Assembly (NCBI GenBank): GCA_016650135.1
Contig: JAENWH010000100.1
Span: 1-6,899, forward strand
Direction of reading: 5' to 3'
DNA from: Peptostreptococcaceae bacterium
GTDB lineage: Bacteria; Bacillota_A; Clostridia; Peptostreptococcales; Anaerovoracaceae
DNA length: 6,899 bases
In this document: piece after piece, positions 5,075 through 6,899 of the stretch
How positions within the stretch are numbered: the first letter of the stretch is position 1
How the letters are laid out: every line of letters begins with the position of its first letter
Notes under the pieces: generated by a model
The model's input: only the letters and a program-made list of their open reading frames with translations
Told to the model about the DNA's origin: nothing
Databases searched by the model: none
Translations under genes and position numbers: made by a program

Positions 5075-6655
5075 ATGCGCCAAAGATTATTTTACGACTG
5101 GCTAAATCCCAAATTTGATATCTGGATTTTAATATTCATGGGAATATGTATGGGCTTTACCTCAGGTGCATCAATGGCCCTTAGTTATATGATTCCTGAT
5201 TTAGCCATTGACCCTACGATATCGATGATGTGCATCTATTCCTATACTGCCGGAATTGCAATGTCTTTTGCTGTTTTTCCAAAACTTAGAGACTATCTTA
5301 ATACCAAAGAGATGCTTATTGGAATTTGCATTCTTCTAATCTGTTTCAATTATATTTTATCAGAAACCGATAGCCCTGCAATCATAGTCTCCATGAGCTT
5401 CCTTATCGGTTGTGTCCGGCTGTTGGGCTCCATGATGATTGTGATAAATCTGATGCCAATATTGATGCCCAATGGACAGCGTTTCCAATTGTACGCAGTA
5501 TATTACCCCATCAGTTTTGCAACAAGCCCTCTTTCAAATTACTTGCAAGCCCTTCTTGCCGATCGCTTTGGGTGGCATGAATCGTTAAATATTGCCAACA
5601 TTTTGCTATTTCTCATCCTCATTATTGTCATCCTGCTCGTTCCCTATAAGGCAATCCGTCGACGAATCCCTTTGTGGAAATTCGATTGGTTTGGCTTTCT
5701 AATGATGGCTGGTTGGATGCTTTCTTTTGTATATGTGTTAACCTATGGGAAAGCGCTTGCTTGGTTTAACTCGCAACGCATAATCATTGCTCTCATAACC
5801 TTGGCATTTTGTTTATTCGCACTATCATTTCAACACTTCATTTTGCATCCCAAATTAAGATTGCTGAACTTTACTATCCTGAAAGAGCGCAATGCCCGTG
5901 TTGGACTGATTATCATTTTCTTTTTTGGCATTTTTTATGCTATGAGCACGCCGCTTAGTGCTTGGATGAACATTGCATTTCACAATAATCCCATCGAGCG
6001 TGCTCACGTGAATACTTATCCGATTTATGGATATATTTTGGGTGCACTTATTTGCTTTCTTTATTATCGAAAATTTGATAACTTCAAGAATATGCTCATT
6101 TTGGTCATCCTTTGTTATTTGAGTGCCGCCTTTTGGTTTTATTCAATCATCGACCAACAAACATCTGCCTTAATGATGTTTGGACCTTTGGTGCTCCGGG
6201 CAATGGGCATCATTATTTCATACATAACCGTAAGCTTATACTTAGCCATGAGTTTGAAAGAGCATTATAGGACTATTATTCTTATTTTCATTTTTATTCG
6301 TAGTTTTCTAACCTCCGTGGTCTTTGGTAGTCTTTATGCGAATTGGATGTATTATCGGCCCACACAGCTAATGGTTCGCTTGGCTTCGTGGACAGATAGC
6401 AACGATGCTTTGTTTATATCTCATTTGCGCAATGCCCATGTATCTAGCAGCGATGCAATGTCTGCTTATAAATTGTTTAAAACCCAGGCAACACTGGCAG
6501 CAACAAAAGAATTGTTGGGCTTAATCTGTATTGCTGGTGTTATTATGTTCATTGTCATCTTATACCTGCCAATATATAAAAAGCTTAATCGCCATATCTT
6601 CACTTGGACCAAGTACGACGGCGATGATGATGCGGCCGAAACTGTAGTGGTCTGA
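5075..6655 (+). CDS. DHA2 (EmrB-like) MFS multidrug transporter, divergent
   Basis: An inner-membrane protein of 526 residues with about 14 hydrophobic segments (roughly 16-36, 52-68, 79-95, 102-130, 139-158, 170-190, 203-223, 233-256, 275-296, 314-330, 338-356, 362-390, 398-420, 480-500), matching DHA2 topology. DWFGFLMMAGWMLSFVYVL (204-222) and GKALAWFNS (225-233) are the EmrB-type seventh segment and following loop; a long loop (about 421-478) precedes the last segment, as in EmrB. It probably uses proton antiport to drive export through the adaptor and channel encoded upstream. The loop-2 motif A is reduced to FPKLRDYLNTKEM, and the motif-C region reads ISFATSPLSNYLQ without the usual Gly-Pro...Gly-Gly, though DRFGWHESLNIANI after it is kept. 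AAGGA at 5066-5070 is a good ribosome site. The tail is acidic. Confidence 0.88.
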   Translation: MRQRLFYDWLNPKFDIWILIFMGICMGFTSGASMALSYMIPDLAIDPTISMMCIYSYTAGIAMSFAVFPKLRDYLNTKEMLIGICILLICFNYILSETDSPAIIVSMSFLIGCVRLLGSMMIVINLMPILMPNGQRFQLYAVYYPISFATSPLSNYLQALLADRFGWHESLNIANILLFLILIIVILLVPYKAIRRRIPLWKFDWFGFLMMAGWMLSFVYVLTYGKALAWFNSQRIIIALITLAFCLFALSFQHFILHPKLRLLNFTILKERNARVGLIIIFFFGIFYAMSTPLSAWMNIAFHNNPIERAHVNTYPIYGYILGALICFLYYRKFDNFKNMLILVILCYLSAAFWFYSIIDQQTSALMMFGPLVLRAMGIIISYITVSLYLAMSLKEHYRTIILIFIFIRSFLTSVVFGSLYANWMYYRPTQLMVRLASWTDSNDALFISHLRNAHVSSSDAMSAYKLFKTQATLAATKELLGLICIAGVIMFIVILYLPIYKKLNRHIFTWTKYDGDDDAAETVVV

Positions 6656-6783
6656 ATAAGATTCAAAAACAAACATTGGTGTTATCAAGTACAAGGTAAA
6701 TGTTTCCCTTGGATAAGATTTGATATTTCGGTGATATTGGTTCTTCGTCCGGATTATCCAGTTCTACGGAATTACGTAACAAC
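6656..6783. other. Spacer after the efflux operon; in-frame antitoxin-like codons without a start
   Basis: There is no clear terminator after the MFS gene; only a weak inverted pair AAACATT ... AATGTTT around 6670-6710 with a long loop. From 6724 the frame of the following antitoxin is open with no ATG, GTG or TTG, and its last codons (6757-6783) read S-S-S-T-E-L-R-N-N, the conserved N-terminal motif of Phd/YefM antitoxins. No convincing promoter is seen. Confidence 0.45.
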
Positions 6784-6899
6784 ATGAAAAAATATCTCGA
6801 CCTGGCTAAAAAGCAACAGATAGTTATCCAGAGGGGAAAAACCGAAACATTTGTACTTTCTGAAGAAAGACGTTTAGTTCCGGATGACGACTTGGCACG
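6784..6899 (+). CDS. Phd/YefM-type antitoxin, 3' end outside window and start codon uncertain
   Basis: The first ATG at 6784 gives MKKYLDLAKKQQIVIQRGK followed by TETFVLSEE and a VPDDDLA stretch, cut by the window edge after 38 codons. Preceded in frame by SSTELRNN (6760-6783), this is the classic Phd/YefM layout: a strand and helix that bind DNA, then the I-V-I-Q-R-G-K strand, then the toxin-wrapping tail with PDDDLA. These antitoxins neutralise RelE/YoeB- or Doc-type toxins, expected just to the right. The annotated ATG would delete about 12 N-terminal residues of the DNA-binding domain; a rare ATT at 6736 is the only other candidate in that frame. The gene may be broken at its 5' end or carry a base error. 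Confidence 0.65.
   Translation, partial: MKKYLDLAKKQQIVIQRGKTETFVLSEERRLVPDDDLA

Noticed and set aside
1..6899. CRISPR array, tRNA, rRNA or riboswitch
   Set aside because: No regularly spaced long repeats, no cloverleaf and no conserved RNA motif was found on either strand by reading.

Overview
The window reads as accessory DNA of a Bacteroidetes bacterium, probably of the order Bacteroidales. The clues are a promoter of the TTTG / TAnnTTTG type used by that phylum, weak or absent Shine-Dalgarno sequences, an AT-rich base composition and the style of the proteins. All calls come from reading the sequence; no database search was possible.

Left part (1-850): the C-terminus of an antitoxin-position gene is cut by the window edge and overlaps by 4 bases (ATGA) a RelE/ParE-type toxin gene (145-441). 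A 3' tail follows that may carry a small unrecognised or decayed reading frame, then a very strong AT hairpin terminator (604-631), then about 215 bases without a gene that hold a short stretch resembling the end of an IS21-type element.

Middle (836-1798, minus strand): an amidohydrolase of the ACMSD / gamma-resorcylate decarboxylase type with all metal ligands present. Its reading frame ends at an amber codon exactly where the family's C-terminal N-x-E-R-L motif should continue, and the motif does continue in frame after the stop.

Right part (2099-6655, plus strand): a four-gene tripartite drug-efflux locus: a MarR-type regulator, a TolC-type outer-membrane channel, an EmrA/HlyD-type membrane-fusion protein and a 14-segment DHA2/EmrB-type MFS transporter. 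The regulator's promoter is overlaid by a perfect 24-bp palindrome. One exact half-site plus a degenerate half lies just before the TolC gene, so the regulator very probably controls both itself and the pump. The promoter's -7 box ends only four bases before the regulator's ATG, which implies a leaderless mRNA or a later start.

Divergent layout: the decarboxylase-like enzyme and the MarR/efflux locus point away from each other across a 340-base spacer. Together they suggest, as a hypothesis, a module that senses, exports and possibly decarboxylates an aromatic or phenolic acid. The spacer holds an odd array of three GTATC repeats at an exact 11-bp period.

Right edge (6656-6899): a Phd/YefM-type antitoxin begins but has no start codon in front of its conserved N-terminal motif; only an internal ATG is available. 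Partial toxin-antitoxin genes therefore bracket the metabolic and efflux cargo, as is common in mobile or integrated regions.
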